From NCBI RefSeq assembly GCF_018343515.1, contig NZ_JAGYPD010000004.1, positions 372,001-436,000 on the forward strand: a stretch of DNA of 64,000 nt. The letters run 5' to 3'. A program made the position numbers and the translations under genes. Below are positions 62,883-64,000 of the stretch, one piece after another. Every line of letters starts with the position of its first letter. The stretch's first letter is position 1. Source of the DNA: Bacillus sp. FJAT-50079 (lineage in GTDB: Bacteria; Bacillota; Bacilli; Bacillales; Bacillaceae_C). The notes below the pieces were generated by a model. It made no database searches. It had not been told where the DNA came from and was given only the letters and a program-made list of their open reading frames with translations.

Positions 62883-63681
62883 AGCGATTGTAATCACTTC
62901 AGGTAAAGGAGGGGTTGGTAAAACGACCACCTCTGCTAATCTGGGGACTGCGCTTGCCCTCCAAGGGAAGAAGGTTTGTTTAATCGACACGGATATTGGT
63001 CTTAGAAATCTTGATGTCGTATTAGGACTTGAAAATCGAATCATTTATGATTTAGTTGATGTCGTCGAAGGTCGTTGCAAACCACATCAAGCCCTTGTGA
63101 AGGATAAGAGATTCGAAGATAAGTTGTTTTTGCTTCCAGCAGCACAGACGAGTGATAAAACAGCTGTCAATCCGCAGCAAATGAAAGAACTTGTGACGGA
63201 GATGAAGCAGGATTACGATTATATTATTATCGATTGTCCCGCAGGAATTGAACAAGGTTATCAAAACGCAATCGCTGGAGCAGATCGAGCAATTGTCGTT
63301 ACAACACCTGAAATATCGGCTGTACGTGATGCAGACCGAATCATCGGATTGCTTGAAAAAGAAGAACATATTGAGCGCCCAAAATTAATTATTAATCGGA
63401 TTCGCAGTCAAATGATGGAAAGTGGCGATGTGCTTGATGTTGATGAGATTGCTCAACATTTATCGATTGATTTACTCGGAATCGTTCAAGATGATGAGGA
63501 AGTGATTCGAACGGCAAACCAAGGGGAACCGATCGCATTAAACCCTAATAGCAAAGCGTCGATTGCTTATCGTAACATCGCACGTAGAATTTTAGGTGAA
63601 TCAGTGCCGCTGCAATCATTAAAGGATGAAAAAACAGGTGTATTCGCTCGTTTCAAGAAGTTTTTTGGTATGCGAGCTTAA
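62875..63681 (+). CDS. minD: Septum site-determining ATPase MinD
   Basis: A 268-aa ParA/MinD-type ATPase that recruits MinC to the membrane. Deviant Walker A GKGGVGKTTTSANLG (about 10-24, signature Lys present), switch region IDTDIGLRNLDVVLG (about 39-53), Walker B YIIIDCPAG, and a C-terminal amphipathic membrane-targeting helix (FARFKKFFGM). RBS GGGGGAC lies 7 nt upstream. Followed by a terminator and then spoIVFA. Confidence 0.97.
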   Translation: MGEAIVITSGKGGVGKTTTSANLGTALALQGKKVCLIDTDIGLRNLDVVLGLENRIIYDLVDVVEGRCKPHQALVKDKRFEDKLFLLPAAQTSDKTAVNPQQMKELVTEMKQDYDYIIIDCPAGIEQGYQNAIAGADRAIVVTTPEISAVRDADRIIGLLEKEEHIERPKLIINRIRSQMMESGDVLDVDEIAQHLSIDLLGIVQDDEEVIRTANQGEPIALNPNSKASIAYRNIARRILGESVPLQSLKDEKTGVFARFKKFFGMRA

Positions 63682-63685
63682 GAGA

Positions 63686-63730
63686 ATCAAAGCTTTCGTA
63701 ACGATTTTGTTGCGGGAGCTTTTTTGATTT
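63686..63730 (+). terminator. Terminator after minD
   Basis: AATCAAAGCTTTCG...GGGAGCTTTTTTGATT forms a long imperfect stem with a T tract inside its 3' arm. Confidence 0.75.
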
Positions 63731-63848
63731 ACAAGTCGAATTACCTGAGATGGTGTAATTAATCAAAAATTATTCAAAATATGTACATTCGGATGTTTCA
63801 AGGTCGTTCATCCAAGTCGTATTTCTATTTTTAAAAAATGAATGATCC

Positions 63849-63877
63849 GTATATTTCTAAAGGACAAGTCATATTGT
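63849..63877 (+). promoter_or_regulatory. Probable SigE promoter of spoIVFA
   Basis: GTATATT (63849-63855), 14 bp, then CATATTGT (63870-63877), resembling the mother-cell SigE consensus. B. subtilis spoIVFAB is SigE-dependent. Confidence 0.5.
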
Positions 63878-63910
63878 AATAGAAATGGATAAGGAGGATG
63901 GTGGTGAGGG

Positions 63911-64000
63911 ATGAATGAGAGAGCGAATGAGATTCGGAAGCGGTTAGCCAAACGACGTAAACAATATCCTGTTTATAGAGATGCAAGAGTAAGCAATATA
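63911..64000 (+). CDS. spoIVFA: Stage IV sporulation protein FA, N-terminal fragment
   Basis: The first 30 residues are visible before the window ends: MNERANEIRKRLAKRRKQYP. The NEIRKRLAKRRKQ stretch matches the start of B. subtilis SpoIVFA (ADEIRKRLEKRRKQ), which holds the SpoIVFB protease inactive in the forespore membrane. The position after minD and the SigE-like promoter agree. An AAGGAGG site lies about 14 nt upstream, with GGTGAGGG closer. Confidence 0.85.
   Translation, partial: MNERANEIRKRLAKRRKQYPVYRDARVSNI

Noticed and set aside
1-64000. CRISPR arrays, prophage or insertion sequence with transposase
   Set aside because: No direct repeats with unique spacers, no Cas, phage or transposase genes were found.

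Overview
The window is chromosomal DNA of an endospore-forming, low-GC member of the Bacillaceae. The evidence is gene content and order: ysmB-racE-gerM-rph-rdgB-ysnB, tRNA-Arg, ysoA, tig-clpX-lonB-lonA-ysxC-ysxD, hemAXCDBL, spoVID-ysxE-valS-folC, comC, spoIIB-maf-radC-mreBCD-minCD-spoIVFA. This is the order I know from Bacillus subtilis. It is broken by one large inserted block, bases 39650-55361. I cannot name the species.

Bases 1-9800 are accessory. They hold a PfkB-like kinase fragment with a nucleoside hydrolase, then a SAM-I riboswitch in front of an FMN reductase and a flavin monooxygenase (sulfur scavenging). After these come a YerD-like flavoprotein, a small acidic protein, an Sda-like sporulation checkpoint protein that was not in the supplied gene list, a class D sortase, a HAD phosphatase, an ECF sigma/anti-sigma pair and a secreted protein of unknown function. 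Bases 9970-39575 are core housekeeping and sporulation genes with readable control sites: a tRNA promoter, a PerR-like box at hemA, a full-consensus SigF promoter at lonB, a T-box at valS and many terminators. A 51-bp tandem array (13 clear copies) and members of a dispersed repeat family lie between these genes.

Bases 39650-55361 are the most interesting part: a local cyclic-di-GMP network. A GGDEF protein precedes a c-di-GMP-II riboswitch, which leads a type IV pilus operon (pilB, pilT, pilC, major pilin, pilM, pilN, pilO, three minor pilins). PilB carries a tandem MshEN-type c-di-GMP-binding N-terminus, so the same second messenger probably acts on both transcription and the motor. A second c-di-GMP-II riboswitch lies upstream of a soluble chemoreceptor combining a haem-globin sensor, a signalling domain and a C-terminal zinc-binding CZB domain. 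A second GGDEF protein follows on the opposite strand, next to the prepilin peptidase ComC. In both riboswitches the closing helix shares bases with the terminator, which predicts ON switches.

Bases 56347-64000 return to the conserved chromosome: a small unrecognised gene overlapping comC, spoIIB, maf, radC, the mre and min cell-shape and division genes, and the start of spoIVFA, which runs off the window.
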